Assembly: GCF_001590685.1 (NCBI RefSeq)
Contig: NZ_CP014616.1
Location: 1,487,001-1,551,000 of the forward strand
DNA length: 64,000 bases
Direction: 5' to 3'
Origin: Sporosarcina psychrophila
GTDB lineage: Bacteria > Bacillota > Bacilli > Bacillales_A > Planococcaceae
Below, in pieces: positions 45,480-54,510 of the stretch. The first letter of the stretch is position 1; every line of letters begins with the position of its first letter. The notes below the pieces were generated by a model. It was given only the letters and a program-made list of their open reading frames with translations, made no database searches and was not told the origin of the DNA. Both the position numbers and the translations under genes were made by a program.

Positions 45480-45702
45480 TTGTCTAAAAATAATGAAATC
45501 TCGTACTGTGGATAAGTTACCATTTGAAAATTTCACGTCTAGACTCCAGCGCCTAGCCCCACACGACGCGGGTCATGCAGTTTCTGTCTTGCTGATTAAA
45601 GGCAAAGAGTGCTTTTATCAGCAAGGCTACCGGGAGGGATTGAACTTGCATCCCTCCTACTTTTTGGGGCTAAACAGGCGTTTCCGCTTTTGTTATATAC
45701 AG
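45480..45702 (+). repeat. dispersed structured repeat, type 1
   Basis: Begins with the same 60-bp flank as 27667 (GAAATCTCGTACTGTGGATA), then GTCTAGACTCCAGCGCCTAG, an inner stem CTTGCTGAT .. ATCAGCAAG capped by AAAGGCAAAGAGTGCTTTT, and ends in AGGCGTTTCCGCTTTTG. An extra GGGAGGGATTGAACTTGCAT block with CCCTCC forms a second small hairpin on its 3' side. Confidence 0.75.
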
Positions 45703-45707
45703 GCTCC

Positions 45708-45762
45708 AAGCGCCAGCTCCCTTATACCTACGTGAAGCAGGTATGAGAGCTGGCGCTTTTTG
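45708..45762. terminator. long hairpin terminator before ytzE
   Basis: AAGCGCCAGCTC .. TACCT / AGGTA .. GAGCTGGCGCTTTTT. It lies at the 3' end of the convergent ytzE and could serve either strand. Confidence 0.65.
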
Positions 45763-45783
45763 CTTTTCTAGGTCATGTGCGGG

Positions 45784-46005
45784 TCACGAAGATAACTTCA
45801 CTTTTTTTGCTGTCGTCGTCCATTTACCGCGTACCGGGCTCATAATGAGCTCGTTGTATTCAAGGACATTTAAATCCCTTTGGACCGTACGGTGAGTGAT
45901 GCCAAATTCTTCGACCAGGTTTTCGGTAGTTACAGTGCCATTATCAAGGATATAAAAATAGATATCCTTTATGCGTGTAAGCATACGATCAGTTGCAGGT
46001 TTCAA
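45784..46005 (-). CDS. ytzE: DeoR-type HTH protein (YtzE-like)
   Basis: A 73-residue protein that is little more than a DeoR-type helix-turn-helix (VTTENLVEEFGITHRTVQRDLNVLEYNELI), with no effector domain. I choose the TTG at 46005 (MKPATDRMLTRIKDIY): it matches the conserved start of the family and has AAGGGGTG upstream, while a longer ATG-started version would add 11 residues not typical of YtzE. Function unknown; the neighbourhood (ytgP, pepV) is conserved. Confidence 0.85.
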   Translation of the reverse strand: MKPATDRMLTRIKDIYFYILDNGTVTTENLVEEFGITHRTVQRDLNVLEYNELIMSPVRGKWTTTAKKVKLSS

Positions 46006-46276
46006 GTGTGGAATCACCCCTTCATCTTCATTTTCCAAAAAGGTTTGGTCATGAGACTTATGAATGTTGCCTAAAGCACGTTGAAATTATCCCTGACGAC
46101 GCACATCCTTTCGAAAAAGTTGAAAAGTCAGATTAAATCTTCTGACAATACTAGTATAACGTATTCTCGTGAAGTTTGCATGAATTTTATTGTAAAGAGT
46201 CTGTAAAAGATGATTCCTCTTTATTTTCTTGGGCTAACGTGTGAAAATAGACTTATTGTGAAAGAAGGTGCCTTGA

Positions 46277-47683
46277 ATGTCTAATTGGGAAAATGAAGCT
46301 TTAAAAAGACAAGAATCTCTGCTAGCTGATTTACAAAGTTTAATCGCTATCCCTTCTGTACTTGATGAAAGTGCGGCAACTAAAGATTTACCATTCGGAC
46401 CGGAACCAAAACGTGCACTTGACTGGCTGTTAGAAGAAGGTCGAAAAGCGGGAATGCTTGTGAAAAATGTAGATAATATGGCGGGGCATATTGAGATGGG
46501 GGGAGGGGACGAACTCATCGGGATCCTTTGCCATGTCGATGTCGTGCCAGCAGGAAGTAATTGGATACATGAGCCGTTTGGCGGTACTATCGAGGACGGA
46601 AAGCTGTTTGGTCGTGGTGCCATTGACGATAAAGGACCGACTATAGCCGCTTGGCATGCGATGAAAATAGTCCGGGATTCAGGTATCACGATGAACAAAC
46701 GAGTGCGGCTCATTATCGGAACAGATGAAGAAAGTGGTTTTCGATGTGTGAAGCGCTATTTTGAAAAAGAAGAAATGCCAACTATTGGATTTGCGCCAGA
46801 TGCTGATTTCCCCATCATTAACGCCGAAAAAGGAATTGCTTCTATCCTGTTTAAACAAAAGGTAGTAATTTCAGATGGACAACTATTGCTATTCAAGTCA
46901 GGAAATAGGACAAATATGGTGCCAGATTATGCAGAGGCACACCTGGCAGAGGAAGTTGTATTTGACAATGAACAGTTTGTTACATTTTTGAATATTCATG
47001 ACGTAACAGGGGGAGTTTCCACTGATAGTGGTAAGACCATCATCAGTTTGAATGGAAAATCAGCACATGCAATGGAGCCAGATAATGGCGTCAATGCCGC
47101 CGTCCTACTTGCTTCTTTCCTGAATCGCATATTGAAAGAAGGTCAATCAAAAGACTTTACACAATTCATGTTTGATGCATTTGCTAATGAATCTCGAGGA
47201 CTGTTCTTAGGTTTGGCGTTCAATGATGAAATGTCAGGCGATACAACGCTGAATGCGGGTATCGTGACATACAATCCCACAAGTGGTGGGGAAATTAATG
47301 TTAGTATGCGTTATTCAGTCAGCTATCTATTTGAAGAGAAAATGACGACATGTATGAAACGGTTAACGGAAACACCTTTTTCGGTCGATATTGGATCGAA
47401 CTCTGCACCGCATCATGTGGACGCAAACGACCCCCTTATTCGGACGTTGCAAGAAGTGTATACTGATCATACTGGAGAACATGCGGAACTATTGGCAATC
47501 GGGGGAGGAACGTACGCACGTGTCCTTGAAAAAGGGGTTGCTTTTGGTATGCTATTTCCTGGCAGGGAAGACGTAGCTCATCAGGCAGATGAATATGTTT
47601 ATATAGATGATTTAGTGAAAGCAACTGGGATCTATGCAGATGCAATCAGCCGACTCGTATCTGAAAAAACGGAAGGGGAATAA
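46277..47683 (+). CDS. pepV: dipeptidase PepV
   Basis: A 468-residue M20-family zinc dipeptidase that cleaves dipeptides in the cytoplasm. Zinc ligands and catalytic residues are visible in LCHVDVVPAG (His, Asp), GRGAIDDKGPT (Asp), GTDEESGF (catalytic Glu plus ligand Glu), APDADFP and the late IGGGTYAR. Length fits PepV (about 465-470). ATG with GAAAGAAGGTG upstream. Two bp separate it from dat, the usual Bacillales pairing. Confidence 0.95.
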   Translation: MSNWENEALKRQESLLADLQSLIAIPSVLDESAATKDLPFGPEPKRALDWLLEEGRKAGMLVKNVDNMAGHIEMGGGDELIGILCHVDVVPAGSNWIHEPFGGTIEDGKLFGRGAIDDKGPTIAAWHAMKIVRDSGITMNKRVRLIIGTDEESGFRCVKRYFEKEEMPTIGFAPDADFPIINAEKGIASILFKQKVVISDGQLLLFKSGNRTNMVPDYAEAHLAEEVVFDNEQFVTFLNIHDVTGGVSTDSGKTIISLNGKSAHAMEPDNGVNAAVLLASFLNRILKEGQSKDFTQFMFDAFANESRGLFLGLAFNDEMSGDTTLNAGIVTYNPTSGGEINVSMRYSVSYLFEEKMTTCMKRLTETPFSVDIGSNSAPHHVDANDPLIRTLQEVYTDHTGEHAELLAIGGGTYARVLEKGVAFGMLFPGREDVAHQADEYVYIDDLVKATGIYADAISRLVSEKTEGE

Positions 47684-47685
47684 GG

Positions 47686-48540
47686 ATGACAGTATACTTT
47701 ATTGATGGACAGTTTACAGAACGTGATGGATTGGCTATTTCGATTGATGATCGCGGTTATTATTTTGGTGATGGCGTGTATGAGGTAATTAAAGTATATG
47801 GTGGAGAATTATATACTGCGGAAGAACATATTGATCGTTTATTTCAAAGTGCTACGAAGATAAAGATGACAATCCCTTATGCTGAAGTACAATTGATGGA
47901 GATTGCCCGTGAATTAGTGGCGAAAAATAATATTTTGGTTGGACACGTTTATATCCAAGTGACACGGGGATCCGCACCAAGGATGCACCAATTCCCTGAT
48001 CCGACAGTCCCACCAGTTGTGACTGGATATGCAATTAACAACCCAAGACCTATGAGGGGCATAGAAAACGGAGTTGGGGTCAAGTCAGTAGCGGATGTCC
48101 GTTGGCTGCGTTGCGATATTAAAAGCCTTAACTTGCTTGGCAATGTTCTCGCTAAGCAAGAAGCGCATGAAGCGGGTTGTATAGAGGCATTGCTTCACCG
48201 TGACGGTGTTGTTACCGAAGGTTCTGCATCGAATATGTTTGGGGTAAAGGGTGGAACAGTCTATACTCATCCTGTGACAAATCTTATTTTGAATGGAATT
48301 ACGCGTCAAGTTGTACTGGGGCTGTGTGAAGAGCAAGGAATTCCTGTCGTCGAGAAATCCTTTACAATAGATGAAGCTTTTGAAATGGATGAATTTTTCT
48401 TAACGTCAACGACATCTGAAGTAACGCCAGTCATTTCAATCGACGGACGTCCTGTAGGCTCGGGAATATTGGGACCATTGACAATGAAGTTACAAAAAGC
48501 ATTCAGCTCGCAAATCCCATCTTTTATAGCAGATGAATAA
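47686..48540 (+). CDS. dat: D-amino-acid aminotransferase
   Basis: A 284-residue fold-type IV PLP enzyme that makes D-glutamate/D-alanine for the cell wall. The PLP Lys is in NLLGNVLAKQEA near 145-156, the phosphate-binding and cofactor segment TEGSASNMFGV near 178-188 and the TSTTSEVTPV loop near 240. ATG after GGAAGGGGAATAAGG. Coupled to pepV. Confidence 0.95.
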   Translation: MTVYFIDGQFTERDGLAISIDDRGYYFGDGVYEVIKVYGGELYTAEEHIDRLFQSATKIKMTIPYAEVQLMEIARELVAKNNILVGHVYIQVTRGSAPRMHQFPDPTVPPVVTGYAINNPRPMRGIENGVGVKSVADVRWLRCDIKSLNLLGNVLAKQEAHEAGCIEALLHRDGVVTEGSASNMFGVKGGTVYTHPVTNLILNGITRQVVLGLCEEQGIPVVEKSFTIDEAFEMDEFFLTSTTSEVTPVISIDGRPVGSGILGPLTMKLQKAFSSQIPSFIADE

Positions 48541-48572
48541 TAATGTATAGTATGTGATTGGAGTGAATGGAC

Positions 48573-49553
48573 ATGGCGCAACTTGTTAAACTGCTTGACT
48601 ATGTCTCCCGTTACGAGCAAGATCTTACGCGTTATCCTTCGCAGTATATCCGTTTGAAAAGGTATCAATGGGAACGTATGAAGACCCAGTGGGAAAGTGG
48701 AGCTGATTTATCAGAATGGCAACAGGATATTAAAGAGGTAGTAGAACCGGAAGAGAACAAATGGTTTTCTCCTCTACTTCGGGTCTTCGGCCAACGTAAA
48801 GATGTTGAGGCAGAGCAAGATCACGACAATAGCGAAGATGAAAAAGGTGATGAGGAAGAGAATTTTGGATTTAGTCCAAATCTGATTCATAATCCCTCAA
48901 GTCTTGAGCACTTAAGAAGACTTTATTTGGATCAACTATTTCATTTTCAAATCAAGTGGGCAAGTTCGACGTTAATGGACAAGTCAAGGGTTGAATCTCG
49001 CTTTTTCCGAGATCCACTGTTACGAAGTTTCGCTCAGAATCTTCCGGATAATTATTTGTTGTTCTATTATCCAATCTTACTACTGAAGAAAGCACCTGTT
49101 GAACTAGACATTATCCTTGTGACACCTGTTGAATGCATGTGTATTACGGTGCTTGAGAAAGAAGACGTTGCAGCGTTTAGTGGGAGCGGGGACAGATTCT
49201 GGTTAAAGAAGCTTGGGGAAAAAGAAACGAAATTTCTAAGCCCGCTTATAGCACTGAACAGAACTGAAAAGATTGTTTCGAGTATATTGAAAGCACAAGG
49301 AATCGATTTTCCTGTACGTAAATATTTGATTTCGCGTAACGGGTATATCGATCACCCAGGTTCAGCATTCGATGTTGATATTATCGATAGACGGTCATAT
49401 GAGGACTGGTTTTCTGCACTTCAGAAATTGCCGGTTCCGATGAAATCTACGCAATTCAAAGCGGGCCAGGCAATACTTGACATGGGGCAAACCACTTCAA
49501 TAAGCAGATTATTTGGCGATGAAGAACAACCAGAAGATGGCAATAACCTATAA
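48573..49553 (+). CDS. NERD-like domain protein of unknown function
   Basis: A 326-residue cytoplasmic protein. The C-terminal half (about 150-300) resembles a nuclease-related (NERD) fold: ELDIILVTPVECMCITVLEKED followed by a charged region and LNRTEKIVSSILKAQGID. The classical catalytic Asp/Glu set is not clear to me, so nuclease activity is uncertain. Residues about 85-105 are a very acidic linker (EAEQDHDNSEDEKGDEEE). I choose the ATG at 48573, 9 nt after GGAG, over the ATG at 48567. It stands between dat and trmB, where B. subtilis has other genes. Confidence 0.7.
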   Translation: MAQLVKLLDYVSRYEQDLTRYPSQYIRLKRYQWERMKTQWESGADLSEWQQDIKEVVEPEENKWFSPLLRVFGQRKDVEAEQDHDNSEDEKGDEEENFGFSPNLIHNPSSLEHLRRLYLDQLFHFQIKWASSTLMDKSRVESRFFRDPLLRSFAQNLPDNYLLFYYPILLLKKAPVELDIILVTPVECMCITVLEKEDVAAFSGSGDRFWLKKLGEKETKFLSPLIALNRTEKIVSSILKAQGIDFPVRKYLISRNGYIDHPGSAFDVDIIDRRSYEDWFSALQKLPVPMKSTQFKAGQAILDMGQTTSISRLFGDEEQPEDGNNL

Positions 49554-49572
49554 ATAGAAAAGAGTGTATATA

Positions 49573-50220
49573 ATGAGGCTTCGTAATAAACCATGGGCAA
49601 GAGACTACATGGCAGAACACCCAGATATCCTATTAGCTGAACCAGAAAAAATGATGAATGGATGGCATACCCTGTTTGGTAATGGCAATCCAATACACAT
49701 TGAAGTTGGATCAGGTATGGGCCAATTTATAATTGGTATGGCTGTTGCCAACCCGGATGTGAATTATATTGGCATTGAGCATTTTGACAACGTTATCGTA
49801 TCTGCGCTTGAAAAGGCTGTTGAAGCAGAAAAGCCATCAAATTTACGACTATTCCGTGCAAATGGAATGGACCTTGCAAAGATCTTCCACAAAGGGGAGA
49901 TAGATAGGGTGTATTTAAATTTTTCTGATCCGTGGCCGAAAACGAGAAATGCGAAAAGAAGATTGACGCATGAAACATTTTTAAAACTTTATGAAGAGGT
50001 ACTAGCAGAAGGTGGAGAAATTCACTTTAAAACAGATAACCGTCTGTTGTTCGAGTACTCACTCGTCTCAATGTCTCAGTACGGTATGAAGTTAGGTTTT
50101 GTATCACTTGATTTGCATGCAGAGATGCCGGAAGATAATATTATGACGGAATATGAAGAGAAGTTTTCAGCAAAAGGACACCCGATATACAGACTTGAAT
50201 CACATTTTACTAATTCTTGA
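49573..50220 (+). CDS. trmB: tRNA (guanine-N7)-methyltransferase TrmB
   Basis: A 215-residue enzyme that methylates G46 in the tRNA variable loop. SAM motif [17 protein letters not shown] is near 43-59 and the TrmB signature [20 protein letters not shown] near 115-135. I start at ATG 49573 ([12 protein letters not shown]), which matches the family start; the in-frame ATG 9 nt earlier is closer to the ribosome site AAAAGAGTG. The gap to the preceding gene is about 20 bp. Confidence 0.95.
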   Translation: MRLRNKPWARDYMAEHPDILLAEPEKMMNGWHTLFGNGNPIHIEVGSGMGQFIIGMAVANPDVNYIGIEHFDNVIVSALEKAVEAEKPSNLRLFRANGMDLAKIFHKGEIDRVYLNFSDPWPKTRNAKRRLTHETFLKLYEEVLAEGGEIHFKTDNRLLFEYSLVSMSQYGMKLGFVSLDLHAEMPEDNIMTEYEEKFSAKGHPIYRLESHFTNS

Positions 50221-50253
50221 TAGAAACAAGTAAGGGAATGGGGGAATGTTTCT

Positions 50254-51099
50254 GTGGATACTTATACATTTCATGATATGACGTTGACATGGCTGGATGG
50301 TAGTGGCAATTTTTTAGACGGCGGAACTATGTTTGGGGTTGTTCCAAAAGCACTGTGGTCAAGACGTTATGAAGCGGATGAACAAAACCGTATTAAAATG
50401 AGAAACGATCCGATTCTCATTCAGTATAAAGGAAAAAATATATTGATTGACACAGGGCATGGAAAAGGGAAACTCAGTGAGAAAATGATGAAGAATCTAG
50501 GCATAGTTGAAGAGGCAAGGGTTGAGGGGGATCTTGCTGAGCTCAGTTTGTCGCCAGAAGACATCGATATTATTCTCATGACGCACTTGCATAATGATCA
50601 TGCAGCGGGTTTGACGGAATTACGCGAAGGGGATTTTGTTTCTGTATTCCCAAATGCTGAAATTTACGTTTCACAAATCGAATGGGATGAAGTACGTAAT
50701 CCGAATATTCGTTCCAGAAATACATATTTAAAAGAGAACTGGGAGCCTGTTGAGCAGCAGGTGAAGACATTCGAAGGAAGCATTACAATCATGCCAGGAA
50801 TCGAAATGATCCATACAGGCGGTCATAGCGATGGTCATAGTATTATTAAATTGACACAGCATGGTGAGACGATTCTTCATATGGCTGATATTATGCCTAC
50901 ACAAGCACATAGTAATCCGTTGTGGGTTCTGGCTTTTGATGATTACCCAATGACGTCAATCTTTGCTAAAGAGAAATTGATGAAAGAGGCGCTTGCTGGG
51001 GGCTATAAGTTTACGTTTTATCATGATGCCTATTATAGACTTGTAAAATGGGATGCTAGCGGAAAAGAAATCATCGAATCCGTTACAGTTTCTAGTTAG
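50254..51099 (+). CDS. ytnP: MBL-fold metallohydrolase (YtnP-like)
   Basis: A 281-residue metallo-beta-lactamase-fold hydrolase. The metal-binding motif is LMTHLHNDHAAGL near 108-120, with further ligands in HTGGHSDGHS and HMADIMPT. B. subtilis YtnP is reported as a quorum-quenching lactonase; this protein is similar in length and motif. GTG start with GGGGGA 8 nt upstream; an overlapping ATG is in another frame. No signal peptide. Confidence 0.88.
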   Translation: MDTYTFHDMTLTWLDGSGNFLDGGTMFGVVPKALWSRRYEADEQNRIKMRNDPILIQYKGKNILIDTGHGKGKLSEKMMKNLGIVEEARVEGDLAELSLSPEDIDIILMTHLHNDHAAGLTELREGDFVSVFPNAEIYVSQIEWDEVRNPNIRSRNTYLKENWEPVEQQVKTFEGSITIMPGIEMIHTGGHSDGHSIIKLTQHGETILHMADIMPTQAHSNPLWVLAFDDYPMTSIFAKEKLMKEALAGGYKFTFYHDAYYRLVKWDASGKEIIESVTVSS

Positions 51100-51203
51100 G
51101 TTGGGTTAAAGAATTCCATTAATTTCGCTCCCGCGCTCGGGATGCTTCCCGCCTTAAGCCTGATCGCTGCACGTCTTTATAAGCTCAACATATATAGCCA
51201 TTG
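51094..51203 (+). mobile_element. MITE-like element copy 4
   Basis: About 110 bp, the most diverged copy. The right end GTCTTTATAAGCTCAACATATATAG shares TCTTTAT .. TCAACATATATA with copies at 11.3, 60.1 and 60.9 kb; the left end is TAGGTTGGGTTAAAGAATTC. Its interior is GC-rich with small hairpins. It begins inside the last codons of ytnP. Confidence 0.4.
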
Positions 51204-51210
51204 GTTAATT

Positions 51211-51258
51211 AAAAAACCGTCACCCTACCAGAGGAGTCTGGGAATGTGACGGTTTTTA
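51211..51258. terminator. bidirectional terminator
   Basis: AAAAAACCGTCAC .. GTGACGGTTTTT between the convergent ytnP and ytzB genes. Confidence 0.85.
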
Positions 51259-51287
51259 TTGATATATATAGACTTCGGCGCATTGTT

Positions 51288-51602
51288 TTAAGCTTTTATG
51301 AGTTCAACGACTGTACCCGTTTTTGCATCTGCTGCAAATTCGAATTGTTCCAGTTCGCCTTCTTTAATGCGTGATATGCCGCCGCGGTAAACGTCCATTG
51401 TAATGACTTTGTTTGTGAAAGGCTCAGTTTTCATGACGATCCATGAACCATCTATCGGACCTTCATTTTTAAAAGCATCTTTAATTGTGTTTAGAACAGA
51501 GTCTGCTGAAACATTTTGGTTAACTCGATCGATTGTTTCGCTGACAACAATACCAGCCGCAACACCCGTTAATACTCCTGCTAGGAAATCTGATACTTTC
51601 AT
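51288..51602 (-). CDS. ytzB: PepSY-domain small protein (YtzB-like)
   Basis: A 104-residue protein. The N-terminal 30 residues contain a short hydrophobic stretch (FLAGVLTGVAAGIVV), probably a signal or anchor, followed by a PepSY-like fold (DSVLNTIKDAFK, GSWIVMKTEPF, VITMDVYRGGISRI). PepSY proteins are often extracytoplasmic inhibitors of peptidases. It is next to ytoP as in B. subtilis. ATG with TAGGGGG upstream. Confidence 0.75.
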   Translation of the reverse strand: MKVSDFLAGVLTGVAAGIVVSETIDRVNQNVSADSVLNTIKDAFKNEGPIDGSWIVMKTEPFTNKVITMDVYRGGISRIKEGELEQFEFAADAKTGTVVELIKA

Positions 51603-51779
51603 TCTTTTTACCCCCTATAGTCGGTATTTCAAACAGTGTACCACAATTTTACTTATCTTTGCCAAGCCAGTCTATTGAAATAGTAATTCGATTTCCGAAT
51701 TAAACGATGGAAAGTTTCTGAATAATCGACTACACTATATACAGTAGGTACATATATGAAAAGTGGGAGGAACTATTTA

Positions 51780-52853
51780 ATGCAAAAAGATACACTTGAA
51801 ATGTTTAGGACTTTGACCGAACTTCCGGGTGCCCCTGGGAATGAACATGCAGTTCGTGGTTATATGCGTGGAGAACTTGGGAAGTATTCTGATGAATTGA
51901 TCCAAGATAATCTGGGGGGTATTTTTGGCGTTAGAAAAGGGCCTGAAGACGGCCCGCGTATAATGGTTGCGGGTCATATGGATGAAGTTGGATTTATGGT
52001 TAGTCAGATCACGGATAACGGAATGATTCGTTTCCAACCGCTTGGCGGATGGTGGAACCAAGTACTACTAGCGCAACGCGTTGAAATTATTACGGATAGC
52101 GGTCCAGTTATTGGTGTCATTGGTTCGATTCCGCCGCATTTGTTAAGTGATGAAGTACGAAATAGACCAATGGATATAAAAAATATGCTTATCGATATTG
52201 GTGCAGACGATAAAGAAGATGCGAAGAAAATCGGCATTCGTCCAGGTCAGCAAATTGTTCCAGTAAGCCCGTTCACTCCGATGGCGAATGACAAGAAAAT
52301 ACTTGCTAAAGCTTGGGATAATCGCTATGGTTGCGGACTCGCAATCGAATTGTTAAAAGAAGTGCACGGTGAAAAATTGCCGAATAACTTGTACTCCGGG
52401 GCAAATGTTCTCGAAGAAGTTGGACTTCGTGGTGCTGCGGCAGCCGCAACGATGATCAATCCGGATTTATTCTTTGCGCTAGATGCAAGTCCAGCAAATG
52501 ATGCCACGGGTGACAAAAATGAATTCGGTCAACTTGGAAAAGGGACATTACTCCGGATTTTTGACCGTTCTATGATAACTCACCGCGGTATGCGCGAATT
52601 CATCCTTGATATGGCAGAGACCCATAATATTCCTTATCAGTATTTCCTCTCACAGGGGGGGACGGATGCAGGACGGGTCCATACGTCGAATGAAGGTGTT
52701 CCAAGTGCTGTCATTGGTATTTGTTCACGCTACATCCATACATCGGGATCTATCATTCACACCGACGACTACGCAGCAGCAAAAGAGCTTCTTGTGAAAC
52801 TTGTTAAAGCATGTGATAAGACAACTGTAGCAACGATTAAAAGTAACGTATAA
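51780..52853 (+). CDS. ytoP: M42-family glutamyl aminopeptidase (YtoP)
   Basis: A 357-residue cobalt/zinc aminopeptidase of the PepA/FrvX type. Metal ligands and catalytic residues are in [12 protein letters not shown] near 60-71, [12 protein letters not shown] near 175, the catalytic Glu of [13 protein letters not shown] near 208, and the final His of [11 protein letters not shown] choose the ATG at 51780, which has GGGAGGAA 7 nt upstream; the in-frame ATG at 51756 has none. Monocistronic, with a terminator after it. Confidence 0.93.
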   Translation: MQKDTLEMFRTLTELPGAPGNEHAVRGYMRGELGKYSDELIQDNLGGIFGVRKGPEDGPRIMVAGHMDEVGFMVSQITDNGMIRFQPLGGWWNQVLLAQRVEIITDSGPVIGVIGSIPPHLLSDEVRNRPMDIKNMLIDIGADDKEDAKKIGIRPGQQIVPVSPFTPMANDKKILAKAWDNRYGCGLAIELLKEVHGEKLPNNLYSGANVLEEVGLRGAAAAATMINPDLFFALDASPANDATGDKNEFGQLGKGTLLRIFDRSMITHRGMREFILDMAETHNIPYQYFLSQGGTDAGRVHTSNEGVPSAVIGICSRYIHTSGSIIHTDDYAAAKELLVKLVKACDKTTVATIKSNV

Positions 52854-52865
52854 TTATAAACTGAA

Positions 52866-52907
52866 ATCCGTCCTTGCGCTATTAAATGGCGTAGAGGACG
52901 GTTTTTT
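52866..52907 (+). terminator. terminator after ytoP
   Basis: CCGTCCTTGCGC .. GCGTAGAGGACGG followed by T6. Confidence 0.82.
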
Positions 52908-52929
52908 ACTTGGATGGAGGAGAATATGG

Positions 52930-53451
52930 ATGGAATTTATGATAGGATCTACGAACCCTGCAAAAGTAAAAGCAGTTAAGGAAGTTTTGGCAATTCATTT
53001 TCCGCAGGCACTTATTGCTGAGACTGAGGTAGGGTCAGGTGTTTCAGACCAACCTTTTAGTGATGATGAAACTAGGCTTGGTGCAATTAATCGTGCACTA
53101 CGCGCAGCGGGGAAGGAAGCAAGTGCAATTGGGATCGGGCTGGAAGGAGGTGTCCGGATTCTTGAGGGACAGATGTATCTCTGTAACTGGGGTGCGTTGA
53201 CACTTCCTGATGGGACGAGGTTTACAGCAGGAGGTGCACAGATTCCATTACCGAAAGAAATTGCGGATGAGTTGATGGCTGGGAAAGAACTGGGTCCGGT
53301 TGTCGATACTTATTTCAAGTTGAGCGGAATTCGGATGAAGGAAGGAGCTATCGGTATGCTGACTGCGAACGCGGTAAAACGCGATGAACTATTCGTACAT
53401 ATTTTACAGCTTTTGGTGGGACAATATAAATACCATCTGCAATCCCAGTAA
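52930..53451 (+). CDS. DUF84 non-canonical purine NTP phosphatase
   Basis: A 173-residue member of the YjjX/DUF84 family, which hydrolyses ITP and XTP. The nucleotide-site motif GSTNPAKVKAVKEVL opens the protein, with the SGVSDQPFSDDETRLGA segment near 37 and GIGLEGGVR near 70. ATG at 52930 with GGAGGAGAAT upstream; an ATG 3 codons later is also possible, and another ATG 4 nt before is out of frame. Between ytoP and a lipoprotein gene. Confidence 0.88.
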   Translation: MEFMIGSTNPAKVKAVKEVLAIHFPQALIAETEVGSGVSDQPFSDDETRLGAINRALRAAGKEASAIGIGLEGGVRILEGQMYLCNWGALTLPDGTRFTAGGAQIPLPKEIADELMAGKELGPVVDTYFKLSGIRMKEGAIGMLTANAVKRDELFVHILQLLVGQYKYHLQSQ

Positions 53452-53550
53452 ATATCGAAGTGCTTGATTGCAACGTGTTTTGGTTGCAAGTAATCCGTAA
53501 CAACATTAAAATGATAAATAGTGTTTAAATTAATGATTGGGGGAAATCGA

Positions 53551-54066
53551 ATGTTCCGAAAATGGAAATTCATATTCCTGTTGACGATATCTGTATTAAC
53601 GCTTGTAGCATGTGGTAAAACGCTTGACGAAAGTGCAACTTCAGGAGTCGAAGCGGCGAGAGAAGCATTTCACTCGAATGATAAAAAACGTACTGAAGAG
53701 ATTGACGGCATTAAACTATATCTACCTGCCGGATTTAAGATGAATGATAAGTCAGATGCACAAAATATCGTCTTTACGAAAAAAGAAGAAACATTTATCC
53801 TTTTTGTCAATCCAAATGAAAAAAATGACAGTAAACTGTTTTATGATTTGCTTCTTGCTGATAAAAGTAAAGAAATTGTCGAGCAGGCAACGTTTACGGA
53901 TGAAGGCATTTTTGGTTTTGCGGCGGTAATCAAAAGCGGCAATGACGATGTTGAGCTTATGACGAGCGTGGGCGGATCAAAAATGACGACAATGACGAAA
54001 AAAGGAAACATCGAAGAAAACCTAGCAAGAATGATGGAAATCGTGCGTTCTATTAATCAAGAATAG
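53551..54066 (+). CDS. putative lipoprotein of unknown function
   Basis: A 171-residue exported protein. The signal peptide ends in a lipobox LTLVAC (Cys near residue 21), so it is likely anchored to the outer membrane face. The mature part is mixed alpha/beta and charged, with DGIKLYLPAGFKMND and KKEETFILFVNPNEKND. I do not recognise a family. ATG at 53551 has GGGGGA 7 nt upstream; upstream in-frame codons have no ribosome site. The repeats at 54.1 kb follow. Confidence 0.8.
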   Translation: MFRKWKFIFLLTISVLTLVACGKTLDESATSGVEAAREAFHSNDKKRTEEIDGIKLYLPAGFKMNDKSDAQNIVFTKKEETFILFVNPNEKNDSKLFYDLLLADKSKEIVEQATFTDEGIFGFAAVIKSGNDDVELMTSVGGSKMTTMTKKGNIEENLARMMEIVRSINQE

Positions 54067-54096
54067 ATGCAATTTTCCGAGAAAAGGTAAGAGGGT

Positions 54097-54237
54097 TTAA
54101 GTTTTTCGACACGGAACAGTGTCTAGGCTCTAGGAGCCAGCCGCTCGGGTCATAAGCAATCCAGCTATGTGGCAAAGTGCGCCACGTCGCTGGATTGACT
54201 TATGCCCGTCGCGTCTAAACGGCGCCTTGCGCTTTTC
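54097..54237 (+). repeat. dispersed structured repeat, type 2, copy a
   Basis: GTGTCTAGGCTCTAGGAGCC .. GCAATCCAGC-N-TGTGGCAAAGTGCGCCACG-N-GCTGGATTG .. GGCGCCTTGCGCTTTTCTA. The inner stem has a different sequence from type 1 but the same GGC-AAAG-NRC-GCC cap. Confidence 0.8.
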
Positions 54238-54489
54238 TAAGTGTCTAGGCTCCAGGCGCCAGCCGCTTGGAGGCCCACAGGAGGTGGGGTCACGTAGCCA
54301 TTGCCGCAGGACGCGGCGTACTTAGGCTAGGTTCCTTGAAAGCAATCCAGCTATGTGGTAAAGTACGCCACGTCGTGCCTGCAAGGATGCAGGTATGCAG
54401 TCGTTGCGACAGGACGTCGCGCTCTTAGACTGCCTTCCCCTGAATCGACTTATGCCTGTCGAGTCTAGAAGGCGCCTTACGCTTTTCAT
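54238..54489 (+). repeat. dispersed structured repeat, type 2, copy b (with insert)
   Basis: Starts GTGTCTAGGCTCCAGGCGCC, contains GCAATCCAGC and GTGGTAAAGTACGCCAC, plus blocks absent from copy a (GCCGCAGGACGCGGC; TGCAAGGATGCAGGTATGCA with GTCGTTGCGACAGGACGTCGC, the latter listed in two parts: GTCGTTGCGAC and AGGACGTCGC). Ends AAGGCGCCTTACGCTTTTC. Related to 27833-28037. It lies directly upstream of ytpQ. Confidence 0.75.
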
Positions 54490-54510
54490 AATGAATGGAG
54501 GAAAAAATAG

